From Thomasclavelia spiroformis DSM 1552 (GTDB taxonomy: Bacteria > Bacillota_I > Bacilli_A > Erysipelotrichales > Coprobacillaceae): a DNA stretch of 64,000 bases. The notes beneath the pieces are model-generated. The model had not been told where the DNA came from and searched no databases. It saw only the letters and a list, made by a program, of their open reading frames with translations. Within the stretch, counting starts at the first letter, position 1. Every line of letters starts with the position of its first letter. The stretch lies in assembly GCF_025149465.1 (NCBI RefSeq), contig NZ_CP102275.1, forward strand, positions 558,001-622,000, written 5' to 3'. The position numbers were made by a program, and so were the translations under genes. Below are positions 26,335 to 38,410 of this stretch, in pieces.

Positions 26335-27294
26335 ATGGTTAAGTGTATTGGTGTATTAACATCTGGTGGAGATGCTCCTGGAATGAATGCAGCTGTTCGT
26401 GCTGTGGCAAGAACTTGTTTAAATAAGGGTATTGAAGTATACGGAGTTCGTTTGGGATATAAAGGGTTGTATGAAGGTGATTTCATTAAATTTGATCGCC
26501 ATAGTACACGCAATATTATTAATTTAGGAGGAACTATTTTAAAGTCAGCTCGTTTTCCTGAATTTAAAGATCCTGAAATTAGAAAAGCTGCGATTGAACA
26601 AATGAAAAAAGTAGGAATGGAAGCTTTAGTAGTTATTGGGGGAGATGGTAGCTATACAGGTGCTTTAAAACTTACTGAAATGGGTATAAATTGTATAGGT
26701 ATCCCAGGAACAATTGATAATGATATTCCAAATACAGACTGTACAGTTGGATTTGATACAGCATTGAATACAATTGTTGACGCTTTAGACCGTTTGAGAG
26801 ATACATCTAGTTCACATCAGCGTTGTACTATTCTTGAAGTAATGGGACGACGTTGTGGTGATTTAGCAATTAATGCAGGTATTGCTGCTGGTGCTGAAAT
26901 GATTATTACAAGTGAAATCGGATTTGATGAAAAACAAGTAATTGAAAGATTAAAAGCAGCAAAAAAATCAGATAAAAAACATGCAATAGTTGTTATTACT
27001 GAACATATTACAGATGTTAATGAATTAGCAAAGAAAATAGAAGCTGAAACTGGTTTTGAAACACGTGCTAATGTTTTAGGACATATGCAAAGAGGTGGAC
27101 GTCCATCTGCAAGAGACCGTGTACTTGCTTCTCGTATGGGAGTTTACGCTGTTGAGTTGTTAGAAGCTGGTAAAGGTGGATTATGTGTAAGTGTAGTTAA
27201 TGGTGAAATTAAAGGGTTAGATATTATTGAAACTTTATCACAAAAGCGTAAAACTGATTTTGGTATTTACGAAGATGCGATGAAACTTCGTTAA
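26335..27294 (+). CDS. pfkA: 6-phosphofructokinase
   Basis: This 319-residue ATP-dependent enzyme phosphorylates fructose 6-phosphate, the committed step of glycolysis. Motifs are GVLTSGGDAPGMNAAVRA (ATP site), VIGGDGSYTGA, the substrate and catalytic PGTIDNDI with its Asp, MGRRCGDLA and HMQRGGRPSARDR. Length matches the Bacillus enzyme. The ribosome site is AAGGAGG. It forms an operon with pyk 37 bases downstream, the standard Firmicute arrangement. Confidence 0.97.
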   Translation: MVKCIGVLTSGGDAPGMNAAVRAVARTCLNKGIEVYGVRLGYKGLYEGDFIKFDRHSTRNIINLGGTILKSARFPEFKDPEIRKAAIEQMKKVGMEALVVIGGDGSYTGALKLTEMGINCIGIPGTIDNDIPNTDCTVGFDTALNTIVDALDRLRDTSSSHQRCTILEVMGRRCGDLAINAGIAAGAEMIITSEIGFDEKQVIERLKAAKKSDKKHAIVVITEHITDVNELAKKIEAETGFETRANVLGHMQRGGRPSARDRVLASRMGVYAVELLEAGKGGLCVSVVNGEIKGLDIIETLSQKRKTDFGIYEDAMKLR

Positions 27295-27331
27295 TATAAA
27301 TATAAATAAATAAGGTGAGGATAAATAGGAT

Positions 27332-28768
27332 ATGGCATTTGAATTGAAAGAGAGAAAAAAGAAAACACGTGTTGTTTGTACTATTGGACCTGCAAGTGAA
27401 GATGAAAAAATGTTAAGAAAATTAATTCTTGCAGGAATGAATGTGATGAGACTTAATTTTTCTCATGGTGATTTTGAAGAACATGGTGGAAGAATTAAAA
27501 CAGTTCGTAAATTAAGCAAGGAATTAAATAAGAATATTGCAATTTTATTGGATACTAAAGGACCTGAAATTAGAACAGGTGATTTTGTTGGTGGTAAGAC
27601 AGAATTTAAAAAAGGACAAGTTGTTACCATTTGTCAAGAAGATATTGAAGGAACAAGTGATCGTTTTACTATTACATATAAAGAATTATATAAAGATGTT
27701 AAACCTGGTGGATTTATTTTAGTAAATGATGGGCAAGTTGAATTGTTAGTTGATCATGTTGAAGGAACAGATATTGTTTGTGTATGCGCAAATGATGGAA
27801 TTGTTAAAAACAAAAGAGGTATTAATGTACCAGGTGTTAAATTAGGTTTTGATTACTTATCACCAAAAGATACAGCTGATATTACTTTTGGTTGTGAACA
27901 AGGTGTTAATTTCATTGCAGCATCTTTTGTAAGACGTGCTCAAGACGTTTTAGATGTTAAAAAATTATTAATTGAAAATGGACATCCAGAAATCCAAATC
28001 ATCGCCAAAATTGAAAACAATGAAGGTGTTGATAACATGGATGAAATTTTAAAAGTGGCTGATGGTATCATGGTTGCTCGTGGTGATTTAGGAGTTGAAG
28101 TGCCTGCAGAAGATGTACCTTTAATTCAAAAGAAATTAATTAAAAAATGTCGTGCTGCTGGAAAGGTAGTTATTACTGCTACACAAATGTTAGATAGTAT
28201 GCAAGAAAATCCAAGACCAACACGTGCTGAAGTAAGTGACGTTGCTAACGCTATTTACGATGGTACTGATGCAATTATGTTATCTGGTGAATCAGCTCAA
28301 GGTAAATATCCAGAAGAATCAGTTATGACAATGACTAAAATTGCATTAAAAACTGAAGAAACTTTGGATTATGCTTCTTTATTAAGAAAAGCAATTAGAA
28401 CTGCACCAGAAGATCCTTCTGAAGCAATCTGTATGTCTGTTGCTGAAATTGCATCAAAATTCAAAGTGTCTGCTATTGTTGTATATACAGAAAGTGGTTC
28501 AACTGCTAAGCGTGTATCACGTTATCGTCCGGAATCTATGATCATTGCTGCTACTCCTTATGAACCAGTAACTCGTTCATTAGCACTTAACTGGGGAGTA
28601 AAAGGTGTTGTTTGTAAACGAATGAATGATCGTGCTTCTCAATTAGAATATGCACAAATTTTAGCAAAAGAAAATGGTGTTGAACCAGGTGAACAAATTT
28701 TAATTACAGCTGGTACACCAGGTGTTGGGGGAACTACTAGTTATTTAGAATTAGTTACTGTAAAATAA
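27332..28768 (+). CDS. pyk: Pyruvate kinase (copy 1)
   Basis: This 478-residue enzyme transfers phosphate from phosphoenolpyruvate to ADP. Motifs are CTIGPAS, MNVMRLNFSHG, DTKGPEIRTG, the catalytic IIAKIENNEGVDNMDEIL, ARGDLGVEVP and TRAEVSDVANA. It ends after the allosteric C domain and lacks the extra PEP-utiliser domain found in Bacillus pyruvate kinase. A near-duplicate lies at 46353. Here it sits behind pfkA, so this is the glycolytic-operon copy. Confidence 0.97.
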   Translation: MAFELKERKKKTRVVCTIGPASEDEKMLRKLILAGMNVMRLNFSHGDFEEHGGRIKTVRKLSKELNKNIAILLDTKGPEIRTGDFVGGKTEFKKGQVVTICQEDIEGTSDRFTITYKELYKDVKPGGFILVNDGQVELLVDHVEGTDIVCVCANDGIVKNKRGINVPGVKLGFDYLSPKDTADITFGCEQGVNFIAASFVRRAQDVLDVKKLLIENGHPEIQIIAKIENNEGVDNMDEILKVADGIMVARGDLGVEVPAEDVPLIQKKLIKKCRAAGKVVITATQMLDSMQENPRPTRAEVSDVANAIYDGTDAIMLSGESAQGKYPEESVMTMTKIALKTEETLDYASLLRKAIRTAPEDPSEAICMSVAEIASKFKVSAIVVYTESGSTAKRVSRYRPESMIIAATPYEPVTRSLALNWGVKGVVCKRMNDRASQLEYAQILAKENGVEPGEQILITAGTPGVGGTTSYLELVTVK

Positions 28769-28776
28769 ATATAATG

Positions 28777-28820
28777 GGTTGTAATAAATTGATTTTTTAT
28801 TGATTTATTCAACCTTTTTT
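28777..28820 (+). terminator. Terminator of pfkA-pyk
   Basis: GGTTG-AATAAAT pairs with ATTTATT-CAACC (one bulged T), followed by six T residues. Confidence 0.8.
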
Positions 28821-28916
28821 ATTGGTTGTATTATTCTTATAAGTCGATTTATGAATGATGGTTTTTCTTCCTATATATTAAAAAATAAGTTATAATGACT
28901 AATGTAGGTGATAAAT

Positions 28917-29762
28917 ATGGAAAAAAAATATAAACAAAATTTATTTGTTTCGCTTATTTTTGCTTTAATAGTCTCAATAACATTATTTTATATGCATGAT
29001 AATTATATATTTCAAACTTATGGAGATGTGGTTTATTATGATTACATATTAAATGGTGAAAATGATGATATAAAAGTTGAAAATATTGAAGTATATCATA
29101 GAGAAGATAGTTTTTCTATTGGTGATGGATCAATAAGTGTAAAAAATAATAACTTAATTGGTGTGGAAACTAATATTAATGCTAGTGTTAGTTTAGAAAA
29201 TGATGATCAAAAAGAAGAATATTCAGTTGGATTAGAAAATTATCCTGAAGATAATTTAAAATATATAATCCAAAAAATTTCAAGAAAAAGCAATAAGAGT
29301 GATTTACAGGATGTTAGTAAAGCTAAGTTGATTATAAATAATAATAATCAAGTCATTAGTGAGTTAAATTTAAAAATTGTACCTGTAGAGCAATTAGAAG
29401 GATCTAATAAAGAATATAGAATTGAAAATGCAAGTATTTCTAGCCAAATGATGCGATTAGGTTCATTAAAAACAACAGATGAACAAATAATAAAAAAATA
29501 TCCAGAAGTCTCTTTAGAATATCGTTATTTAAAAGATAAAAAATTAAATAAAGATAACGATGATAATTATATTGTATTTAAAAAAATTAGTGGTAAAAGT
29601 AAAGAATTAATTAATGCTAATGATTATGGAGTTTTTTATTTAGATGAAGGCAATTTTAAAAATAAAGATTTGAGTGTAGTAATAATTTTTAGTAATGATA
29701 ATGATAAGTATGCTTTTTCAATAGATTTAACAACTCGACAGGTTGGTGATTATTATGGATAA
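28917..29762 (+). CDS. Unknown membrane-anchored extracellular protein
   Basis: This 281-residue protein has a short basic N-terminus, one membrane segment (about 10-26) and a long hydrophilic region rich in Asn, Asp, Lys and Ser that should lie outside the cell. There is no lipobox, cysteine or known motif; the body looks beta-rich. The start is ATG 28917 after AGGTGA. The last eight bases overlap the start of the next gene, which encodes a four-helix membrane protein, so the two are translationally linked and probably act together. I cannot name a family. Confidence 0.7.
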   Translation: MEKKYKQNLFVSLIFALIVSITLFYMHDNYIFQTYGDVVYYDYILNGENDDIKVENIEVYHREDSFSIGDGSISVKNNNLIGVETNINASVSLENDDQKEEYSVGLENYPEDNLKYIIQKISRKSNKSDLQDVSKAKLIINNNNQVISELNLKIVPVEQLEGSNKEYRIENASISSQMMRLGSLKTTDEQIIKKYPEVSLEYRYLKDKKLNKDNDDNYIVFKKISGKSKELINANDYGVFYLDEGNFKNKDLSVVIIFSNDNDKYAFSIDLTTRQVGDYYG

Positions 29763-30192
29763 AGTAAAAAAAGATTTTTTAATTTTTTATTTAGCACGTA
29801 ATGCTATTGCAACATTTTTTATTACTTTAATAGCATTTGTATGTGATTTCATGATTTATTTTGATATGACAACGTCTAGAGCAATTATGAAAATATTTAC
29901 AGATAATATTTATACAACATTATATTTTTTATTATTATGGATTTTAAATTATTTATTGTTTGAAATTTATAAAATTGTTGTTGATGGAATAAAATATGAT
30001 GGAAAAATAGAAATAAGACCTAAAATCGGCGATAAAAAAATTATTTCTTATGATGTAATTATATTAATAGTTATATTTATTTTATTAATATTTATTGAAT
30101 TTGAAAGGTTATTTAGATTTAATTTTATTTTGTTAGTATTATTTATGATACTAAGAGGTATTAAAGAGGAAATTAAATATTATAAAAAATAG
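29755..30192 (+). CDS. Unknown small integral membrane protein
   Basis: This 145-residue protein has about four membrane segments (roughly 14-33, 54-76, 98-113 and 118-132) joined by short loops, one of them a charged loop near 78-95 (KYDGKIEIRPKIGDKK). No known motif is visible. The start is ATG 29755 with GGTTGGTGAT upstream, inside the end of the gene encoding a membrane-anchored extracellular protein. A bidirectional terminator ends it. The gene pair suggests a membrane complex, but its role is unknown. Confidence 0.65.
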   Translation: MDKVKKDFLIFYLARNAIATFFITLIAFVCDFMIYFDMTTSRAIMKIFTDNIYTTLYFLLLWILNYLLFEIYKIVVDGIKYDGKIEIRPKIGDKKIISYDVIILIVIFILLIFIEFERLFRFNFILLVLFMILRGIKEEIKYYKK

Positions 30193-30212
30193 ACCCCTTT
30201 GGAGTCTATTTT
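30186..30212. terminator. Bidirectional terminator between the membrane pair and sspI
   Basis: AAAATAGAC (30186-30194) pairs with GTCTATTTT (30204-30212), with CC/GG and TTT inside. T runs on both strands serve the convergent genes. Confidence 0.8.
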
Positions 30213-30406
30213 AATAAATTGCATAATGATTTGATTATTTCGGTTTGTTGTGAACTGTTCAAAGAATTATAATACTGTTCAAATAAGACTCCTAAACCTG
30301 GCAAAATTGTTTCTTCTTTAGAAGCAATTCCTTGATTAATAATTTCTTTTAATTCATCAAATGATGTATTATGTAATTTATTTAGTAGTGCATTACGAAT
30401 ATCCAT
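30206..30406 (-). CDS. sspI: Small acid-soluble spore protein SspI
   Basis: This 66-residue protein resembles Bacillus SspI: MDIRNALLNKL opening, a helical middle and the strongly conserved LPGLGVLFEQYY block (36-47), then a helical end. SspI is a minor small acid-soluble protein made in the forespore. The start follows AGGAGG. The upstream promoter looks like a sigma-G type rather than a vegetative one. The gene is monocistronic and shares a bidirectional terminator with the convergent membrane-protein pair. Confidence 0.9.
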   Translation of the reverse strand: MDIRNALLNKLHNTSFDELKEIINQGIASKEETILPGLGVLFEQYYNSLNSSQQTEIIKSLCNLLK

Positions 30407-30421
30407 ATTGACCTCCTAAAT

Positions 30422-30451
30422 TATTATAGACAAAATAAAATTAATTTATAC
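30422..30451 (-). promoter_or_regulatory. Possible sigma-G promoter of sspI
   Basis: On the minus strand GTATA and TATAATA are separated by 18 bases just upstream of the sspI ribosome site. They fit the forespore consensus (gHATR, then CATWHTA) at most positions. TATAAT could also serve sigma-A. Confidence 0.45.
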
Positions 30452-30460
30452 GGTAAGATT

Positions 30461-31126
30461 ATGGAAATTAGAAAAATAGAAATTGATAATCAAATTATTG
30501 AATATCAATTGAATATGAAAAATATAAAAAAATGTTATTTAAAAATTAAATCAGGTAAAGTGATTGTTAATGCTGGTTTTGGTTTTAAAATAGAGATGAT
30601 AGAAAATCTAATTTTAAATCATAAAAATGAGATTTTAAAAAGGGTTAATGATTATGTTCCAAAAGTAAATTATCAAAATGGAGGATATGTTTATATTTTT
30701 AATCATAGATATGAAATCATAGAAAAAGAGATTAAAGATAATAAGGTTATAATAAGTGATGATAAAATATATGTGTGTAGTAAAAATATAAAAAAAGTAA
30801 TAGAAATAAAATTACAGGAAATTCTTTATGATTATTTATTAAAAAGAATTAATTTTTATATAAAAAAAATGTTTGATTTAACTCTACCTCAAATAGAAAT
30901 TAGAAAATTAAAGTCACGTTGGGGAGCTTGTTTTCCTCAAAATAATAAATTATCATTTAATTTATACTTAGTGCATTTAGATAAAAGTTTAATTGATTAT
31001 GTAATAATTCATGAATTATGCCATTTCATACACCCTAATCATTCAAATGAATTTTATAGTGAAGTAGAAAAAAGATTACCAAATTATAGGATAAAAATAA
31101 AAGAATTAAAGGAGATAGATATATGA
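30461..31126 (+). CDS. YgjP-like (DUF45) zinc metallopeptidase
   Basis: This 221-residue protein has the zinc-binding motif HELCH (184-188) preceded by SRWGAC (near 152) and followed by HPNHSNEFY, the arrangement of the YgjP/DUF45 M48-like family. The second half is the catalytic domain; the first half is beta-rich. Substrates are unknown in this family. It overlaps the next gene, a TrmH-family methyltransferase, by four bases (ATGA). Confidence 0.85.
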   Translation: MEIRKIEIDNQIIEYQLNMKNIKKCYLKIKSGKVIVNAGFGFKIEMIENLILNHKNEILKRVNDYVPKVNYQNGGYVYIFNHRYEIIEKEIKDNKVIISDDKIYVCSKNIKKVIEIKLQEILYDYLLKRINFYIKKMFDLTLPQIEIRKLKSRWGACFPQNNKLSFNLYLVHLDKSLIDYVIIHELCHFIHPNHSNEFYSEVEKRLPNYRIKIKELKEIDI

Positions 31127-31839
31127 TTACATCGACAAGTAATAATACAATTAAAACACTAATAAAATTGAAACAAAAAAAATATCGTGATGAAACTGGA
31201 TATTATTTGGTTGAAGGTGAGCATTTAGTAGAAGAAGCAATGAAAGCAAAACAAGTAGAATGTTTAATTTCTACAAAAGATATTACTAGTGATTTACCAA
31301 TAGTTATAGTTAGTAATGAAGTTATGAGTAAATTGTCATTTACTAAGTCACCACAATTTATAATGGCAAAATGTAAAATAAAAAAAGAAAATAAATTAAT
31401 TGATGGTAAACGATATTTGATTTTGGATGATTTACAAGATCCTGGTAATATTGGTACTTTAATTAGAACTGCTTTAGCATTTTCGATTGATCAAGTTATT
31501 TTATCTAATAATTGCGTTGATTTATATAATGATAAATTATTAAGATCTATGCAAGGTGCAAATTTTCATATTAATTGTATATATGATGATTTAAAAACTG
31601 TAATATCAACTTTGAAAAAAAATAATGTAAAGATTATTGGGAGTGCTTTAGAAAATGGGCAAGATATAAAACAGATAAAGATTAGTGAGAAAATGGCGTT
31701 TATAGTTGGAAATGAGGGTAATGGTATGAATAAAGATATTTTGCAAGAATGTGATTATGTTGGTTATATACCAATAAATACAATTGAATCTTTAAATGTT
31801 GCTATTGCTGGGAGTATTATGATGTATCATTTTAAATAA
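31123..31839 (+). CDS. TrmH/SpoU-family RNA 2'-O-methyltransferase
   Basis: This 238-residue knotted methyltransferase has an N-terminal RNA-binding substrate domain (about 1-85) and a SPOUT domain with the three family motifs: DLQDPGNIGTLIRTA (motif 1), VGNEGNGM (motif 2) and PINTIESLNVAIAGSIMMY (motif 3). Members modify the ribose of 23S rRNA or tRNA; the exact site cannot be read here. In Bacillus the homologue ysgA sits upstream of pheST; here the rRNA operon separates it from pheST. Confidence 0.92.
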   Translation: MITSTSNNTIKTLIKLKQKKYRDETGYYLVEGEHLVEEAMKAKQVECLISTKDITSDLPIVIVSNEVMSKLSFTKSPQFIMAKCKIKKENKLIDGKRYLILDDLQDPGNIGTLIRTALAFSIDQVILSNNCVDLYNDKLLRSMQGANFHINCIYDDLKTVISTLKKNNVKIIGSALENGQDIKQIKISEKMAFIVGNEGNGMNKDILQECDYVGYIPINTIESLNVAIAGSIMMYHFK

Positions 31840-31846
31840 GTATATA

Positions 31847-31880
31847 AAGAGACAATTCATAGCGAATTGTCTCTTATATT
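31847..31880 (+). terminator. Terminator before the rRNA operon
   Basis: A perfect 12-bp stem (AAGAGACAATTC, 31847-31858, with 31864-31875) and an ATATTTT tail follow the methyltransferase gene. Confidence 0.85.
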
Positions 31881-31944
31881 TTAGAGAAGGAGAGCAGAAG
31901 AAAGTGGAGAAAAACAAAAAAAGATAAAAAAAGGCAAAAAAAGC

Positions 31945-31973
31945 TTTACAAAGGCAAAGGAATATGGTAAATT
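31945..31973 (+). promoter_or_regulatory. rRNA promoter P1
   Basis: TTTACA (31945-31950), a 17-base spacer ending TGG, and TAAATT (31968-31973). Confidence 0.55.
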
Positions 31974-32028
31974 AAGTGAGCACTCGAGAGAAGAGGAAAG
32001 AGGCTTTAGAAAAAGATGGAAAAAGATA

Positions 32029-32057
32029 TTGACTAAAGTCAAAAAAGAGTGTAAGAT
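32029..32057 (+). promoter_or_regulatory. rRNA promoter P2
   Basis: TTGACT (32029-32034), a 17-base spacer and TAAGAT (32052-32057) lie 84 bases downstream of P1. Confidence 0.65.
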
Positions 32058-32088
32058 AAGAAAGTCGGCAAAAGAGAGGCCGATAAGA

Positions 32089-32113
32089 GAGATCATTGAA
32101 AACTAAACAGAAT
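32089..32113 (+). promoter_or_regulatory. Leader boxA-like motif and 5' arm of the 16S processing stem
   Basis: GAGATCATTGAAAACT (32089-32104) resembles Firmicute boxA. AAAACTAAACAGAAT (32099-32113) is perfectly complementary to 33737-33751 beyond the 16S gene. This predicts an RNase III-type processing stem. Confidence 0.75.
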
Positions 32114-32184
32114 TAAAGAACACACGTCAAAGAGAAAAAAAGAAGAGCTAAACAGACAGGAAATTGTCTGAGAGAGATAAAAGG

Positions 32185-33711
<1,527 letters not shown>

Positions 33712-33736
33712 AAGGAGAAGAGGAAGTGTGGAGAAG

Positions 33737-33768
33737 ATTCTGTTTAGTTTTGAGTGAAACTCGAAGAA
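33737..33768 (+). repeat. 3' arm of the 16S stem and repeated trailer motif
   Basis: ATTCTGTTTAGTTTT pairs with the leader arm at 32099. The following TTTTGAGTGAAACTCGAA recurs after the 23S gene at 36883-36900 with two differences. Confidence 0.75.
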
Positions 33769-33780
33769 GAGAGAAGCTCA

Positions 33781-33805
33781 GAGATCATTGAAAACTGGAT
33801 AATAG
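33781..33805 (+). promoter_or_regulatory. Second boxA-like motif and 5' arm of the 23S processing stem
   Basis: GAGATCATTGAAAACT (33781-33796) is an exact copy of the 16S leader motif at 32089. AAAACTGGATAATAG (33791-33805) pairs with 36872-36886 with one G-T pair. The 225-base 16S-23S spacer has no tRNA. Confidence 0.75.
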
Positions 33806-33936
33806 ACAAATTGCGAAAGAAAGAGATCGAGATAAGAAAATTATTGAGGTCTTTCTAGAGAAAGTCGAAAGAAAACTAAGAGAATTCAACACTGAAACAG
33901 TCAGTAAGAAGGAAATAGTGATCAAGACACCGAATA

Positions 33937-36845
<2,909 letters not shown>

Positions 36846-36871
36846 AAAGAGAGAAGAAGAAGCAATAGGAG

Positions 36872-36900
36872 CTATTATCCGGTTTTGAGTGATTCTCGAA
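36872..36900 (+). repeat. 3' arm of the 23S processing stem and trailer motif
   Basis: CTATTATCCGGTTTT (36872-36886) pairs with the arm at 33791. TTTTGAGTGATTCTCGAA repeats the trailer motif found after the 16S gene. Confidence 0.7.
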
Positions 36901-36920
36901 AGGAATTGCTTAAAAGAGAA

Positions 36921-37032
36921 GATCTGGTAGCGATAGCATGATGGACACACCTGTACCCATACCGAACACAGAAGTTAAGCATCATAACGGCGACGATAGT
37001 ACTGCGGTGCGACAATAGCAAGCTGCCGGTTC
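36921..37032 (+). rRNA. rrf: 5S ribosomal RNA, with T7 terminator tail
   Basis: A gene of about 112 bases with the conserved CCCATACCGAACACAGAAGTTAAGC block. Its ends pair as helix I (GATCTGGTAGC with GCTGCCGGTTC). Seven T residues follow directly, so the 5S end helix may double as the operon terminator. No tRNA genes follow. Confidence 0.95.
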
Positions 37033-37101
37033 TTTTTTTATTTAATATTTAAATTACACATTTCTAATTATTTAATCGAATAATTAAATAATTAAATACT
37101 A

Positions 37102-37130
37102 TTGTCAAATTTTTATAAACACGTTATAAT
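37102..37130 (+). promoter_or_regulatory. Sigma-A promoter of pheST
   Basis: TTGTCA (37102-37107), a 17-base spacer and TATAAT (37125-37130). Confidence 0.85.
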
Positions 37131-37137
37131 AGACAAG

Positions 37138-37349
37138 TAATACGTTGATGAGGAGTAGTAAATAAGAAAATTGTTTTAGAGAGAAAGACATTTGGTGAAA
37201 GTCTTTTAACAATGGAATTATTGAATTCACCTTTGAGTGCGACTAATCACCGCCGTTTAAGCTACGTTACAGCTAATTAAGTGTATGACATTTTGTCATA
37301 AATTAGGATGGTACCGCGAGATAATCGTTCCTATTGGGAACGATTTTTT
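37138..37349 (+). promoter_or_regulatory. T-box riboswitch, tRNA-Phe responsive
   Basis: The leader has Stem I with the AGTA loop-E-type motif (GATGAGGAGTAGTAA, from 37147). A TTC specifier (37226-37228, Phe) lies in GAATTCACC. The T-box TGGTACCGCG is at 37309-37318. A terminator hairpin (AATCGTTCC with GGAACGATT, 37323-37345) is followed by T. The variable T-box base is T, pairing with the A73 discriminator of tRNA-Phe. Uncharged tRNA-Phe should switch pheST on. Confidence 0.93.
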
Positions 37350-37368
37350 ATATTTTAGGAGGAATAAA

Positions 37369-38406
37369 ATGGAAAATGAATTATTGAGAATCAAAGAAGA
37401 GGCATTGAATAAATTAGATGAATGTTCTTCTTTAAAAGAATTAAATGATATTCGTGTCCTATATTTAGGGAAAAAAGGTCCAATTCAAGAATCAATGAAA
37501 TTAATGAAAAATATGGATCCGGAAGCTCGTAAAACATTTGGACAAATTTCAAATCTTGTTAAACAAGAATTATCTAAGGCTGTTGAAGAAAAAAAAGAAC
37601 TATTAGAAAATCAAACAATTTTAGATAAAATTAATAGAGAAAAAATTGATATTACATTACCTAGCTATAAATTAGATCAAGGTTCATTGCATCCTTTATC
37701 AATAATTGTAACTGAATTAGAAGATCTATTTTTAGGAATGGGATATCAAATCGCTGAAGGTCCTGAAGTTGAAAGTGATTATTTTAATTTTGAATTAATG
37801 AATTTGCCAAAAGGACATCCAGCACGTGATATGCAAGATACATTTTACATTGATGAAAATACGCTTATGCGAACACATACATCTCCAGTCCAAGCACATA
37901 CATTGTTAGCTGCTAAAGGAAAAGGTCCAATTAAAGTAATATGTCCTGGTAAAACTTATCGCCGTGATGATGATGATGCTACTCACTCACATCAATTTAT
38001 GCAATGTGAAGGATTGGTTGTTGATAAAAATATTACAATGGCTGATTTAAAAGGAACATTGGAAGTATTTGCTCGTAAATTTTTTGGTGAAAAACGTGAA
38101 ATACGTTTACGCCCTTCTTATTTCCCGTTCACTGAACCTTCTGTTGAAGTTGATATTTCTTGTCATAATTGTGGAGGTAAGGGTTGTTCAATGTGTAAAC
38201 ATACAGGATGGATTGAAATTTTAGGTGCAGGAATGGTAAATCCTAAAGTACTTGAAATGTGTGGTTTTGATTCTGAAATATATCAAGGATTTGCTTTTGG
38301 AATTGGAATTGAACGTGTTGCAATGCTTAAATATGGTATTGATAATATCCGTAATTTCTATAATGATGATATAAGATTTTTAAATCAGTTTACAAGAAAG
38401 GAGTAG
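37369..38406 (+). CDS. pheS: Phenylalanyl-tRNA synthetase alpha subunit
   Basis: This 345-residue catalytic subunit of the (alpha-beta)2 enzyme charges tRNA-Phe. An N-terminal coiled-coil arm (about 1-85) binds tRNA. The class II core shows motif 2 [15 protein letters not shown] and motif 3 [19 protein letters not shown] Cys-rich [17 protein letters not shown] insert near 262 is normal for bacterial PheS. The start is ATG 37369 after AGGAGGAA; the frame is open upstream into the T-box, but that part is not coding. Confidence 0.97.
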   Translation: MENELLRIKEEALNKLDECSSLKELNDIRVLYLGKKGPIQESMKLMKNMDPEARKTFGQISNLVKQELSKAVEEKKELLENQTILDKINREKIDITLPSYKLDQGSLHPLSIIVTELEDLFLGMGYQIAEGPEVESDYFNFELMNLPKGHPARDMQDTFYIDENTLMRTHTSPVQAHTLLAAKGKGPIKVICPGKTYRRDDDDATHSHQFMQCEGLVVDKNITMADLKGTLEVFARKFFGEKREIRLRPSYFPFTEPSVEVDISCHNCGGKGCSMCKHTGWIEILGAGMVNPKVLEMCGFDSEIYQGFAFGIGIERVAMLKYGIDNIRNFYNDDIRFLNQFTRKE

Positions 38407-38410
38407 AAGA

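Noticed and set aside
33712-33936. tRNA genes in the 16S-23S spacer
   Set aside because: The spacer holds only processing arms and repeats; no cloverleaf or TTCGA T-loop with matching acceptor arms is visible. No tRNA was found elsewhere either.
37285-37368. 28-codon upstream extension of pheS
   Set aside because: It runs through the T-box and terminator; the real start has AGGAGG eight bases before ATG 37369.
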